Source of the DNA: Cryphonectria parasitica EP155
Taxonomy: Eukaryota > Ascomycota > Sordariomycetes > Diaporthales > Cryphonectriaceae
Direction of reading: 5' to 3'
Assembly (NCBI RefSeq): GCF_011745365.1
Contig: NW_024468909.1
Location: 992,001 to 1,056,000, forward strand
DNA length: 64,000 bases
Shown here one piece after another: positions 32,225-44,936 of the stretch; position 1 is the stretch's first letter; every line of letters starts with the position of its first letter. The position numbers were made by a program, and so were the translations under genes. The notes beneath the pieces were generated by a model. It was not told the DNA's origin. It saw only the letters and a list, made by a program, of their open reading frames with translations, and made no database searches.

Positions 32225-33537
32225 CTGATTTATCAGAGCCTAAAAAAAGACCAAGAAGAAAAGAAAAGAAGAAAACCAAGAAAAAAAGGGTACTCGGTAC
32301 CTGCTTAGGTACCTGTGCGTGAGCACATGAGTAGCTCAGGCATTGGAGTTTTGCGCCTTCTGATTGTTCGTACTGGCTTCTTAAATGAGTATAAACAGTT
32401 TTAACATGAATGTAGTGATGGTAGCATACCAAGCCGTCTTGAAATCAAGTACAGTTCCACCAGATAGATACTGATGATGTATATTTTGGGTAGCCCCCAA
32501 GCGACGAAAGTCCAGCTCTCGCAGCATTGTCACCATAAGGCTGTAGCATACGATGTTGACAAATTCTTGAAAGATCAGTTCGTCTTTGTACTAATCACAA
32601 TGCATAATCTAAAGCTGACACATCCACACCGTACCATCACGTAGCTGGCCAAGCAAGTGCCTCGTAGCCTTTTACGTATGCATTGAACTGATTGCCTTCT
32701 TGAATAGTTTTGCTCCAGTATAGAGCAACCACAAAAAGTCTGAACGCTTTCGTAGTTGGCATACGTAGGCAGCATACGTAGGTAGCCATTCTGATCACTC
32801 GTCAGGGCACTGTCCACGTGTTTGTTACATGTTGCACTTCCTGCAATCTACAGTCTGCACCTGAGTCTCAAGTAGTCAATTATGTAAAGACTCACTGGAA
32901 ACATAGCTGATTTCTGCAACGTTGTGCCAGCCAATGGCTCACACACCTTTGAGGCAGGGTAACTGGATTACCTACCGCGGGAGGGAGGGGCGACTCATTA
33001 CTTGATTCGCCTGAAATGTCTATCCATGCTGCTAGAAGCCATAACTGGAGACATCGACATAGTGAGTCAACGGAGTTTGGGTTTCAATGTAAGCGCTACG
33101 CCGGGCTGTAAAGCACGTGTAGGCGGCTATGCCCACCAGAATTGTACACCAATTCATACGCCGCCGCGCTTGTTTTGTAGGATGGGGCCGCATGATAACG
33201 GAGTGGCAACCGGTTTTCAGCCTCAAGACTATATTATGAGTATGGCGGCGGAGAACCAGTCGGTCCTATCGCATGGCGACTTTTCAGGCCGGCTGATGGG
33301 GCTTGTAGAACTAACCTGACAAAACTCCCTTTATGGCGGCCTCCATTTCGGTCTCCAATCGGGATGAGTGGATAGCTCATCATCTAATAAATATAAAAAG
33401 GAGGGGCAAGAAGCCTGTGATTGAGTTTGAAAATTAGTCATGAACGTTCATCAAGACTCTACCAGTCTTCAGACCCTCTAAGTTCACACATCTTTCTCCA
33501 TCACGCTCAGGATTTCAAAACGCTAATCCAATTGACC
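32225..33537. other. Intergenic region, promoter of the His-rich protein
   Basis: No gene seen up to the TATA-like element at 33392. An A/G-rich patch (32243-32286) follows the small gene. Confidence 0.45.
33392..33399 (+). promoter_or_regulatory. TATA box of the His-rich protein gene
   Basis: TATAAAAA lies 139 bp upstream of the ATG at 33538. Confidence 0.5.
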
Positions 33538-33945
33538 ATGTCCTCAATCACCACTACTGTTACCTCTTATGACAGCACGCAATACTATTACTGCTACGAT
33601 TGTAACGCGTACATTCCATCCGGCTACTATTGCACCCATTCCATATACGGCGCACCCGTCTCCAGCAGCAGAACGCCGCTGTACAACGCAGTCACACCAA
33701 CCGGGAACGTGGACGGATCCTACAACAGGACGACGCCTGAGTATAACACCTCGCGTGATGTTGTGGTCGTCAAGCACGGCCATAGGCAACACCGCTCTTC
33801 TTCCTCACATGGGGGCGCACATCATGGCTCGCACCACAGCTCGCACCACGGGTCACATCATCACAGCTCGCACCGTGGCTCGCGTCACAGCTCGGGACAT
33901 GAATCGAGACATTCCAGTCATTGCACCATTCGTGTCTATGTCTAG
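33538..33945 (+). CDS. His/Ser-rich small protein with N-terminal Cys motif
   Basis: 135 residues from the ATG at 33538 (MSSITTTVTSYDSTQYYYCY). An upstream in-frame extension of 39 codons is less likely. The N-terminal third is Tyr/Thr-rich with three cysteines and a histidine (YYCYDCNAYIPSGYYCTH), a spacing that could bind one zinc. The C-terminal third (about residues 80-130) is a histidine/serine repeat with units such as HHGSHH, SSHHGSHH and SSHRGSRHSS. There is no signal peptide and no membrane span. Such His-rich tails bind Zn, Ni or Cu in vitro in other proteins. A metal-storage or metal-stress role is inference only. I do not recognise the family. Confidence 0.6.
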   Translation: MSSITTTVTSYDSTQYYYCYDCNAYIPSGYYCTHSIYGAPVSSSRTPLYNAVTPTGNVDGSYNRTTPEYNTSRDVVVVKHGHRQHRSSSSHGGAHHGSHHSSHHGSHHHSSHRGSRHSSGHESRHSSHCTIRVYV

Positions 33946-34520
33946 GAGTACTGAATGAAAAGATGCAAACTGAAACCTCAAAAAAGACCCCGGGGAGGGA
34001 GAGAGGAGCCGGGGGGGGGGGGGCGAACGCTACGGCTGGGTGTTCTGGATTCTGAACAAAGACATACCGTTTTGTACTTGAGTATACTACTTGGAACTTG
34101 CATTGGCCAGACTATTGCGACCTAGGAATCGGATTGGGACCCGGAAAATGAGGAGGAAATGTGACGACTTTTGTAATTCTTTTAAGTGTTCGTGCTCTGA
34201 GAGTTTGTGCTTTTCATAAAGAGATTTTTGTAGAAGGCTATAGACTTCCTTTCGTCCTTAAGTCAAGAGGTAACATCTGGTACTTTCAGCCCTATCGATG
34301 ATCCCCCGGGGGGGGGGTGCTCTGAATATTCATGCTTGATCTTGCCGTCCATAGCATATCAAGTTAGATGATGCTACTACGTCACATCGTCACACCAACT
34401 GCTTATGGAAAATGGAAGCACTTTTCCAGTTTGATGTACTTGAATTATCATTCCATAATCTTGTCATCGTAATTTCCAATCGTGAAGAGCCTGTTCTCTT
34501 GCCAAGGTGGATTTCCCCCT
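33946..34520. other. Intergenic region between convergent genes, with two poly-G runs
   Basis: G13 at 34011-34023 and G10 at 34308-34317. No gene seen. Confidence 0.55.
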
Positions 34521-36846
34521 TTAGTAAGCCACCATGGTGCTGAGCCCGTCCAGCTCCCGATCCCAGTTTCTGTGCTGCGAGATGGAGAAGAAGAACTGGT
34601 CCACAAAACTCTTGGCCTCCTTCGCGATAGTGACCGTCTCGCCAAAGCTCTCAGGTGAGGCTTGTCCCAGCGTGACAACACCATAACTCTCCACAGCCTC
34701 AGCACCAGACGATACCTGCACGCCCGGCAGCTGGAACGCCGCCTGCAGCAGCTCCACCGCCTCGCCCGTGCCGCCGATGGCCTTGAGGTGGCCAAAGGCC
34801 TCACGCACCCAGTGCAGGGCGCGGCCGTTCTTCTTGAGCGTGCCGACGGACGCGCGGCCGCCGGGCACGAAGACGGCGTCGACCATGGTGGACCGGAAGC
34901 CCTCGAGGTGGTGGTCGGGCCGCACACCCTCGCCCTTGGTCTCTGTCTGTCCTTCCGCGAAGATCTCGCTGCGCTTGGTGCCAATGATGAAGGGCAGGGC
35001 GCCCTGCGCAGCAACGGCCGTCTTGACGGCTTTGAAGGCCACAGAGTCGTACCCGTCGGCGATGAGGATGGCCACGCGCCGGCTGGCGATGGTGGGGGAT
35101 TCTGGCAAGAAATCAAACTGCGACAGGCCCTTGGCCTTTTTGCCGTGGTTGGGGCGGCCTGGGGTTTCGGGAACCTTGGCGCCTACAAGCTCGGCGACGG
35201 ACTGGGCGAGGTCGAGGTCGATCTCGGCGAGGCGGACGGCCAGGTTCTCGTAGACGATGGGGTCGTCGCAGTGATCCAGCTCGAAGCCAAAGGCGCTCGT
35301 GGCGTGGGCCTTCTCGACGGGCGAGAGGCTGTTGTAGAAGAGCTGGGCCTGGTTGAAGTGCTCCCTGAACTTGGCGCTCTTGGTGCGCTGCTTGATACCC
35401 TCGACCTTCTGCTGGTACTCGACGTAGCTACCTTCTGCGTTGACGTCGGAGGCGGGTGGGTTGATGCCGAAGCGGTTGGGCCAGTAGTTGATGGTGCTCT
35501 TGCGGATGGTGTGGCGCTTCTGTCCGTCCGAGTTGAAGTTCATGACGGGGCACACGGGTCGGTTGATGGGCAGTTCTTCCCAATTCACACCCAGACGTGT
35601 GATCTGGGTGTCGAAGTAGGAAAAGTTGCGGCCCTGCAGCAGAGGGTCATCCGAGAAGCCGATCCCAGGCACGACATGGCCAGTACAGAAAGCCACCTGC
35701 TCCGTCTGTGGGAAATACTCGTCGACGGTACGGTTTAGCTCCAGCTCTCCGATGTAGCGCACCGGCACGAGTTCCTCAGGCCACACCTTGGTGGCGTCGA
35801 GGATGTCGAACTCGAACTTGTGCTCGTCCTCCTCGGGGATGACCTGGATGCCGAACTTCCACTTTGGGTAGGCCCCGTTCTCGATGGCCTCGTTGAGGTC
35901 CTTGCGGTGGAAGTCGGGGTCCTGGCCGGCCAGCTTGAGGGCCTCGTCCCAGACGAGCGAGTGCACGCCCAGTTCCGGCGTAAAGTGGAACTTGACAAAC
36001 GAGCGCTTGCCCTGCTTATTGATGAGGGTGTACGTGTTGACACCAAACCCTTGCATCATCCGGTACGAGCGCGGGATCGTACGGTCTGACATGGCCCACA
36101 TGTACATGTGTGTAGCCTCGGAATGGTTGTAGACAAAATCCCAAAAGTTGTTGTGGGCCGTCTGGGCCTGCGGCACCTCGTTGTTCGGCTCGGGCTTGCC
36201 GGCATGGATGAGGTCTGGGAACTTCATGGCATCCTGGATGAAGAAGACGGGGATATTATTGCCCACAATGTCCCAGTTTCCCTCCTGCGTGTAGAACTTG
36301 ATGGCGAACCCGCGCACGTCTCGGACCGTATCAGCACTGCCCCGACTGCCCAGCACCGTGGAGAAGCGAAGGAAGACGGGTGTCTCTCGCGATGTGTCGG
36401 TCAGGACGGGCGCAAAGGTGACATCCTCGGCGCTCTCGTAGACCTTAAATTTTCCAAAGGCCCCAGCGCCACGGGCGTGAACTACACGCTCCGGAATGCG
36501 CTCATGGTCAAAGCGGTGGATCTGAGATGTGGTGTGTCATGTTGTTAGTTGTGCATGTCGTTACAGTAAAAGAGGGGTGCCAAAAAGTCATGTTGTTGCT
36601 GGTCTATCTTCTCACCTTCTCTCGACTAAATGGGTCCTCCAGCAACGAAGGACCAGTGTGCTGGTCGTTCGAAATGCTGAGCCAATGGTCCGCGTTGGGC
36701 TGCTTAACACCCCAATCAGAGGTCAAGTGCGTGTCCTTGCCAGGCTCGATGGTGTTCTTGCCGAGATCGGCGATCTTGTCCCCGTTGGAACCCATGATGA
36801 CCTTCTGGGCTGCTTGTTGTAGAGAATCGGGTATCAACGACGCCAT
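34521..36846 (-). CDS. Large-subunit catalase with C-terminal GATase-like domain
   Basis: Exons 36846-36616 and 36521-34521 (94-nt GT-AG intron, phase 0) give 743 residues. This is the length of clade-2 catalases such as bacterial HPII and fungal spore catalases. The distal heme His is His92 in [12 protein letters not shown], the Asn is in [11 protein letters not shown] (Asn165), and the proximal Tyr is in [13 protein letters not shown]. The C-terminal domain from about 565 ([32 protein letters not shown]) is the flavodoxin/GATase-like fold unique to large catalases. There is no signal peptide, so it is probably cytosolic or spore-associated, like Neurospora CAT-1 and Aspergillus CatA. It converts H2O2 to water and oxygen. 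All key residues appear intact. Confidence 0.95.
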
Positions 36847-39583
36847 GTAGTGAGTATATTGACTCTCACTTCAGATGATCAAGAGTCTTTTAGCTTTGAT
36901 AAATCACAACGTGACAAACAAGAAAAAAGGGCTGCCTAAAGTGAACGACATCATTGAGATTGAGATGGCTGCTTTATATATGACCTCAGAACTGGCCAGG
37001 CCTCAAGGGAGGGTGTGGAGGTTGGTTGTAAATCAAAGGCCAGCATTGGATATCTCTTTTCCATTGACGTCAGTCAGATATCGAGAACTGAGCAGCGGGC
37101 CCATAGTTTCTGATCTGTCGAAAGTATCGCTGACATCCTTCAGGCCTCGGATCCAGATCTGGGCACGACAAACCAGATTCTTCAACTTCTCGATCGAGCG
37201 GACAACCATCTCCATCCTGCCCAGCTGGCAGGGGAAAAAGAGACTCTAAACGAAGGGGGTTTGGTTCCACAAAGTGTAGTGGGGTTGATGCTAGAATGAA
37301 AATAAGAAAGGTACTATGTACGTACCCATGACATCGCCATGAACCTGAGGTTAAGTTGCTATACTGATAGTCTCTGCAAGATCTCAGTGACAATCAAGTA
37401 CTTGTACAGCAAAGGCCCCATTAAGCAAGGGGGCCATCGACGATTGGGAGAGCATTCCAGACATTTTGGTGAGGTATGGTGGCGAAGTATCAAAATTTAC
37501 ACATCAAAATTACACACTTGGAAGTTTATACACAACTCGATCGAAGATCCAGCCTGTTGTTGTACAAATGTTGTGAGCCTCTGACGTTGTAAACTGGTAG
37601 TTGACGGGTGTGAGTGGGACCAAAACCGCCCTACCCCGGTTATATCCCACGGAGAATCAGCTCCGGAATGGTGCACTTTTTTTATGTGGTTGTAACCGGC
37701 AGCATCCGTCGCCACTTTTGCTTCGTCTTCTAAGCACCACCACCCCGGGCCGTTCTTCTGGATCGTTCTTCAGCGTCAAATGGATCCAAGGCCACTGGCT
37801 GATGCTGCACGTGCTGCGTTAGTCTCGAAAGAGGCTCTCAAGTAATCCTGGTACTGTATGCAGCCATGAGCCGCACACTGCTGCACTCTCCGGGGTGTTT
37901 AAGCTGAGGCAGGATAAAGCACAGGTTTCCAGAATTTTGTCCCGGATGAGTCGCCTCCCTTCCCCTTCTCTGCGAACAACCCTCCAAAGAACAAGGATTC
38001 CGAATCAAACCCCATCTGGCGGCGCCACTAGGCTTTTGTATCAACTATGTTCCCATGCACAATGGCTAGACAGGAAATAATAGTTCGCAACATGGACTCA
38101 TTTCGTCGTGGCCTGTTGGATTGCCCATCATGGGAATCTACTGGGCTTCGCTGCTGCAAAACCAAGCCCCGAAAGCTTTTCAGGAGCTGATCAGCGAGGT
38201 TTCGGCTCTGTCGAGCCTTGGAATAGCCAGCACGACATTCCACGTAAAGAACACACCCCTCAATGTGCCCCAGCACATAAAAGACATCATCACAGTCGCC
38301 ACTAGCTTGTATAACGTCGAATCGCCATCCAAACCTGTCACTGGCCTGGCCCGGCCTGGCCTAGCCGTAATCAACGTTGTACCGCCGCACACGGCCAGCT
38401 TAGCCCTCGCTCCCGGCTTCCACCAATCGAAAAAATACACACCGTAACGCCCTTTATATCGTGAATGATTATGACTTGGTCTGACCTGGCAGGGAAAAGA
38501 GGGAGGAGTTACTTGGGGTCGGTTACGTCAGGCTCAAGCTGGCTGGGGCCGTAGGTTTACAGGAGGCATCGTTTTGTACCACCAGGGCAGTGTTACGAAG
38601 GGGGACAAGCACTGGGTTAGCGAATGAAATGGCTGCCGCTGAGGGATGCTACATGTATGCGAGGAAAGAAATTGGAAGACAGGAGAGAAGATGAAAAGGA
38701 CAAGGCCTCAAAAAAGTCTCACAGTAATCAGAATGCTAGCTCGGTCCGCAGTTGTCTCATGGGGGAGAAAAAAGTCGACGGGCATACAGCCGCTCCAGTT
38801 AATCAAAACGAAATTTACCTTTTCCTTTTCTTCTGTCCTTCTTCCTGTTCTTTTTGATGACTAGCCTTTATTTGCAATATAGACAAAGGAAGAATGTGAT
38901 GCTGCTGCTGCTGCTGCTGCTGCTGGTGTTGGTGATATAAATCTGCCAAGTTGAATAGCACTAGACAATAACAATTCGCGAGAGACAACCCCGCCCCTCG
39001 CAATGAAGCCAACTTCTTAAGACGCCGAACCAAATGCTATCCATCCCCCACCCGAGGGGGACAATGCGTGAATGCTATAATATGATGCCGGTATCATCCA
39101 AGGTCTCCCCGACCCGCCCGAACGCCGAATTCTGACATCAAGTCGACGAATAAGTATTTTTCTCTTGTTTTCTCTTCCCTCTTCTCTTGTAACATCCGTT
39201 CGGAAGAACCAAGAGGATGTAGTGGTGATACGTATGTTTGTGTTTTGTCGTGTCCTTGTTGGTGGTACTCGTGGTGGTGGTGTATCGGCAAACGGCGAGT
39301 GACGTGACCAACATAATAGTCCACCGCCCCCTTTCATCCCTTTTCATCATGAAATTACGTGTGGCTCATCGTCTCCACCGGGTGGCTACCATAAGCGACA
39401 GTAACACCGCAGAAGAACACATGAGCAGCAAAATCATGGAATCGAAATCATCAAACCGACCGCAGCCGATTGTGCAATAACCTGCAGCTCCACCTGGCCG
39501 CTATGGGTAGGGAAAAAGCAGACGAAAGCATAAGCAATGGTGTCCCATACACAATTGGAGTAAGAACAGGAAAGAAGGAGGAT
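36847..39583. other. Long intergenic region
   Basis: Catalase promoter and arylsulfotransferase 3' flank. The plus-strand frame 38121-38447 was not accepted. A (GCT)8 microsatellite lies at 38901-38924. Confidence 0.45.
38901..38924 (+). repeat. (GCT)8 microsatellite
   Basis: Perfect trinucleotide array in a non-coding stretch. Confidence 0.9.
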
Positions 39584-41299
39584 TTACAGGCCAGACGAGA
39601 AGGCCCAGGGGTAGTAGAAGAAGGGGGTTCGTGTCCAGTTGCTCACCGTTGCTCCAAGTGCCATATCCCACACATTCGTGGTGCCCAGAATGGTGCCATC
39701 CGCTGCCAATGCATTCGCCACGACAAAAGCTGCATTCGTCTTGAGAGGGATCACCGTCTCGAATCCAACCTTTTTCGTGTTGCCTGTGAAGCTGATGTTG
39801 TCCTGGGTATTCCCCTCCATCTATTCGTTGATTTAGTGCCACGCTTATTGTATCGAGAATGAACTCGGAACCAGATGTAGAGACAGGCTTCTTGAACTTA
39901 CCAGATCCCACGAATCCACCTCAGTGGCCCCATTCCAGCTGACATAGGCATATCCGTCCGCAGCCGCAACATCAGGCTCCCAAGATGGATATGCTGTCCA
40001 ATTCGAAGTCCATGCCCGATAAACCGGTTCCATGTTCCCGGCCTCGTCGTACCATGGACCGAGCTGCAAGTCGAGAACGATCTCACCGTCTTCGGTGTAC
40101 TCTGTAATGACCGGCGTGGTGCCCCAGCTGACGAGGACATTGCCGTTGGACAGCTTCTGGAAACCTCCCATGGCCCAGGATGCGATGCTCATGGGGTGGT
40201 AATACTCGTGAAGCACCTCGGCGGTGAAGTTGTTGGGGTCGTCGTAGTTGAGGCGCAGGTGGAGCCCCCTGGAGCAGCCATCTGGGCAGCCAGGAGAGGG
40301 TTTGGCCGGGTCGAGGTCGTGGTTGTCGAACAGGGTGAGCTCGGTCAGATCATCGTTGAGGAAGCGCGCGGTGTGTTGAAAGCCAAAATTTGTCGCGTTC
40401 CCGCCGCTCAGGTCGTAGAACTGGTTGTCTTTGCCGCCTAACTGCCAAATGGTGGATCCGTCCTGTCCACTGACGTGTATCAACGAGTTTATGCGCCTGC
40501 CCGAAACCAAGTAGTTGCCTGCCTTGGTCTTCTGCAGGCTGTTGATGTGAAAAAAGTCCCAGCCGACATCCTCGGTCTGTGCGCCGTAGTCGCCAGGCCC
40601 CCAGTTCACCTCCGTGTTGTTGATGTCAAAATGGTGACTGGCGCGCCAGAGGAATTTGATGTCGCCTGTGGCAATGTCAATCTCCTCGAATAGGCTGTCT
40701 AACAACTGTCCATTCGCAGGCCCGCCCCCAGGCGCATTGCTCATGTCGAATGGTATTTTCTCGTAGGCGGTTACCAGAGCCGTCCCGTCGTCTGTCAACT
40801 GGCATTCGTGCGAGTCCATTTGGGTGTCGATCATCTTCACCGAGATGTTGTAGACCTGCTGGTACGACGAGTCGTAGAGCAGGCAGTGGCCCAGGCCGTG
40901 GCCGCTAAAATCCCTGCCCTCCCAGAATGTGAAGTACGGAAGGCCATTGTATTCCTGTATCCTAGGGTTGTTCACAGATGACCAGGAGGGGTCACCATAG
41001 ACCATGCTCAGGTCCGTAGTATCGATTATGAAGGGCGAGGATTGCTGTAAGCCGGCCGGGTTCGAGACGAAGAGATACCTGGATAGGCCAGAGCGACTTG
41101 GGTCCCACTGGTTGACCTGGAAGAGGGGAGCAAGTGTCTTTGAGGACTTGAAGCTTTGGTTGGGGTGGTTCCCGTAGAAGCCCTCGTTGTATGGTAGGTA
41201 GTCGGTGACGTAGGGGCGAGGGTATTCCTCGGCAGCCGCGAGACCGGCTCCGGCAGCGAGGGCGCCCAAGAGGACGGCAGGACGGGAGAAGGTGTGCAT
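39584..41299 (-). CDS. Secreted arylsulfotransferase-family protein
   Basis: Exons 41299-39902 and 39820-39584 (81-nt intron with a GTAAGT donor and GAATAG acceptor, phase 0) give 544 residues. The signal peptide is MHTFSRPAVLLGALAAGAGLAAA. The body fits the fungal arylsulfotransferase (ASST) beta-propeller family: FVSNPAGLQQSSPFIID, DSHECQLTDDGTALVTAYE, EDVGWDFFHINSLQKTKAGNYLVSGR, IWQLGGK, NFGFQHTARFL, FDNHD and MGGFQKLSNGNVLVSWGTTP. The conserved histidine in HTARFL and the one in SHEC are candidates for the active site. Bacterial relatives transfer sulfate between phenols. For the fungal branch the reaction is unproven. The second exon adds a final beta-rich 78 residues. Confidence 0.88.
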
Positions 41300-43226
41300 G
41301 ATCCTGGGGATGACGTCGGGCCAGATGGAGAGGAGAGGGAGGCGTGAGGTCGGATCAAGCTTCTGTCATGGCAAGACCAAGAAGAGCTTGGTGAGCGGCG
41401 CGCACCAAAAGTAGAAGAAGAGAGAAGACGGCTTGGCTGGCGGGTTGGTAATTATCAGAGAAAAAAGGAGATGGTAAGTTGCGCGGCAGGGGTCCAAGCT
41501 ACACAACCCTCTTCTCCCTCCGTCACACGCACTCTTCTGTCTCCTCTCTTTTGTTTCCAAGGGAGCAGTCCACCTGAATTAGGCGTGGCTTGCAGGTCCC
41601 TGTGTCCCTGGATCTGGAATTGCGAATGGCGCCCCACCAAAGACCAGGCTTCGGCGAAAAGTGGATGCCCGGGGGGAAAAGGAGCAGGGGCCAGGATAGA
41701 ATGGGGACAGGCGGAGGCTCTGCCGCTGTCGATTCTCGGGCCAGGATGAGAGAGGAAAAGACCACAGATGAAGAAGAGAGAGAGGTCGGAAGTCGAGGTT
41801 CTCGGGTCTCGGGCGTGGCCGCACGGGTCGGTGTCGCGGTAGGATTTGGGCAAGCTTAGTCGTGAGCTGACGACGATTGCTGGGACCCTGACAAGAGAAA
41901 CGTCTCAAACTGCTACTGCTTTGGGTTCAGATGTGGCCAATAAACGGAGATCGAGAGAGACTGAGAAAAGTTCACACAGCCCCAAGTTGACTGCGACAAG
42001 GAGGGCTATTGATAGGAATAGTCAAGGACTATGCACTGCCGTAGAGATGGACTAAAATTTATACCTGGGACAGAGGAACCAGGACACGAGACTGGAGAAT
42101 GGGATGAATCGTCTAAAAATGGGGAGAAAGGGGAGGTTGCAGAAGGAGGATGGTAAGTCTAAGCAAAACACTCTTAATTTGCAGAGCAAGTAAGACAGAC
42201 AGGCGAAGGAAGGAACGATAGGGAAAGGAAAACAAGATTGAAAATCCGACGTCGAACCAAATCAAGACGTTCATTTCTTTGTGTTAGTGACCGGCCACAC
42301 CGTTTCGTCGTCGTTATATGTGAAGGTCAATCAAGTCCCAATTCGTTGTAAGATGCGTACTGTTATGCAAGAAAATTCCTATAGCGTGACCGCATGGTCG
42401 CGTGGCCACAAGATCTGATTCAGAAGCTGTGTCCTCTCCTGGTGGCTTGCAAATGTGTTGTCCACCTATTCAGGCTATGAAGTGCGGGGTAGGAGGGCAC
42501 TGGGCTCGAGAATCCAACCTGAAGCCAAGGACGCGCGTACCACCACAGATCTGTACCTGCCGCCCCGCTGAGGGCTCCTGAGCAGTGGAGCCTCCCTATT
42601 CCAAGACTCCAAACTTAGCGACTTGACGTGGTCCGAGGCCCCCCCCGCCCCCCCTGAAAATGGAGGTAAGCCGCTGTACTGTTCCCCACCCACAGATTTT
42701 TAGGTGAGCCGGTGAGTGGTTTGTCTTGCTGCAGTAACCACTATAATTTGCAAGTGAACGTCATAATCAATTTTCTTTCTCGTGTTTAGAATCTGTCTGG
42801 TATTTTTATTTCATACAACTCCTTCCTAGTCTGGTCTGTAGACGATTTTGAGGCCTGAATTCACGTCGAACCATGTACGGAACGTACAGATTACACGCAG
42901 TCTACAGGATGAAAATGGCAGCCAGAGCTGGTCATCATCAATGGAAGTCGGTGATCGACCTGATAGGGGATGGCGCCGGGTGCTAGCAACTAAAACAATA
43001 GCAGGGGTTTTACAAACTATACAGATATTTTTTTTCTCCATAGTATCTGTCTGCCACAAGATCATTCGAAGATCACTCTTGGCAGGTAATTTCGATATTG
43101 GCTCTAATATAGTATGTACTGACTCCTAACCAATGCTTTAGTGGACGAGGCTGTAATTCCCTGACCCTGACATCTGGCGTATGAGATACATCGACCGTAG
43201 TACCTTTACGAGGGTGTTCGGGGGCC

Positions 43227-43240
43227 GGGGGGGGGGGGGG
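43227..43240 (+). repeat. Poly-G run (14 G)
   Basis: Uninterrupted G14 preceded by GGGGCC; a candidate G-quadruplex or a sequencing-slippage site. Confidence 0.9.
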
Positions 43241-43760
43241 AGTTGACGTTTTTGGGCCCTACAACTATGGCGGTAAGTACCCAGGCCGTGCTATGGTATG
43301 GTTGCAGTATGCACCTTCTGCCACCGCCCCTCCATCTATTCTTTCCTTCCCCCAATCATGCAGCATAGAGCCCCACCTGCTTTCTGGACTGGTTTTTGGA
43401 CCCCCCGCCTGCTTACCCCTGGGCCTAACTCAGCGCCTGGTTTCAGCTGCATGCTTACCTGCTAGAAGTATTTCTAAATTTTGTATGCTGCGCCATACCA
43501 TCCACCAGTTCGTCGCCTTCAAAAGGGGATGAAACACGACTCCACATTACGACGAAGATGGGGGGGACCACACCACTAGCATTCTTCTACGCTGCGTCAA
43601 TTGCCTCCAAAACTTCCCAAATTCACCTCGTGTGATGGATGTCTATATGTCCACCAACGCGATCCCAAGGCGATAATTTTTCCTTCTGTTTTCTTCCTTT
43701 CTTTTGCTCGAATCTGTGACGTGCAGAAGACAGCAGCAGATAAACGTCCCCAGCTAACAC

Positions 43761-43778
43761 GAGAGAGAGAGAGAGAGA
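43761..43778 (+). repeat. (GA)9 microsatellite
   Basis: Perfect dinucleotide array. Confidence 0.9.
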
Positions 43779-44936
43779 AAAGCGAAGATCAAGGCTGACG
43801 AGGGCTGCACAACAGGTCAGATACGCGTCATTGGCTATGAGACGAGATTTGGACGACAGAAAACTTGGGAGAGCTGACGACGACTTCGGTGGTGGCAATA
43901 AACAAGACGGAAAGAGAAGACAGAGAAGGCGGAGTCAGCATAGGGAGAACGTTTGTTTGCATGCAAGCTTTGGCAAACGCTGGTAGCCACTCATCCCTCT
44001 CTCCGACCATGGCCCTGCGACCTCGATCACTATACCACATACACACAAAGAGTACTATACCACCTTATTTGCCTCGGCGCCAATAGGGGTTCCACCGCTG
44101 TTATTGCCGAGCAGAACCATCCCAGGGGTTCCCTCAGATCACAATTGGACTCCACCACCACCCAGAGATTAAAATATTATTTTAGCACAGAAATGGTCCC
44201 ATAGGTTGGGTGAGTGAGCATGCGCAGGGCCAGGCGTAATCATGGGACGGACAGTAATAGGACCAGCGCAGAGACCCCTCGGACTTGGGCCTCTTGAGTT
44301 CTTGCAACTTGTGGCAATCCTGCACATCGACGACAAAAGACAATTTCGTCTAGATTTACATCTGCATATACACACACACGCGCGCGTTCCTCCGTCTTGG
44401 CATCGCCATCTCGGGGCTCGATACACTTTCTGGGGAACTCGGACCCATCGCACACGGTTGAATGACCGACGCCCGGTAGCAACACCACCGATTTCCGACG
44501 CTGTGCTTCCGAAGCTGCCTCCCGCTGCAAGGGATCTGCACCTGCCGGCACCTTGCAGGATTTAGATTGCTCGCGGGTCTTGCGGCCACGGACCCTGCTG
44601 CCACCCTCACGAGTTGCGCACTGCAGATCACCGTCGCAAATCACCAACGACGCTCATCAGGGTGTACTATAGTTGTGATATTCATGCACACCCACTCATA
44701 CACTCAACAATGTGCAGGGAATCTCGCCAAGCCAAATGGCCCAGGTGACAAAATCACTTCGGATTGGACAGGCTGCAGGACCCATTGACGGGCTACTGAT
44801 GGCCCTTGTACTGTTGGTCTTGGCCAGATTCTGAAACGCTCCAGGTGCTTACGTACACCACCATGAGAGCCCCACCCCCCGCAAAATGATGGCTCACTAA
44901 GCTGTGCCAAGCTTCCATTTACTATTTCTTTTCTTC

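Larger units (their letters stand above)
41300..44936. other. Long intergenic region with G-runs and a GA microsatellite
   Basis: 3.6 kb with no supported gene. It holds split C-runs (42639-42654), G14 (43227-43240) and (GA)9 (43761-43778). It separates the start of the arylsulfotransferase from the end of the acyl-CoA ligase. Confidence 0.5.

Noticed and set aside
34448..35116. 222-codon minus-strand frame
   Set aside because: Out-of-frame shadow of the catalase C-terminal domain (Ser/Arg/Pro composition).
34662..35738. 358-codon open frame on the plus strand
   Set aside because: It lies entirely antisense to the well-supported catalase; composition (Gly, Val, Asp repeats) is that expected from reading the complement of a GC-rich gene.
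38121..38447. 108-codon plus-strand frame
   Set aside because: Low-complexity Pro/Gly/Leu stretch from a repeated GGCCTGGC motif; no domain or splice support.
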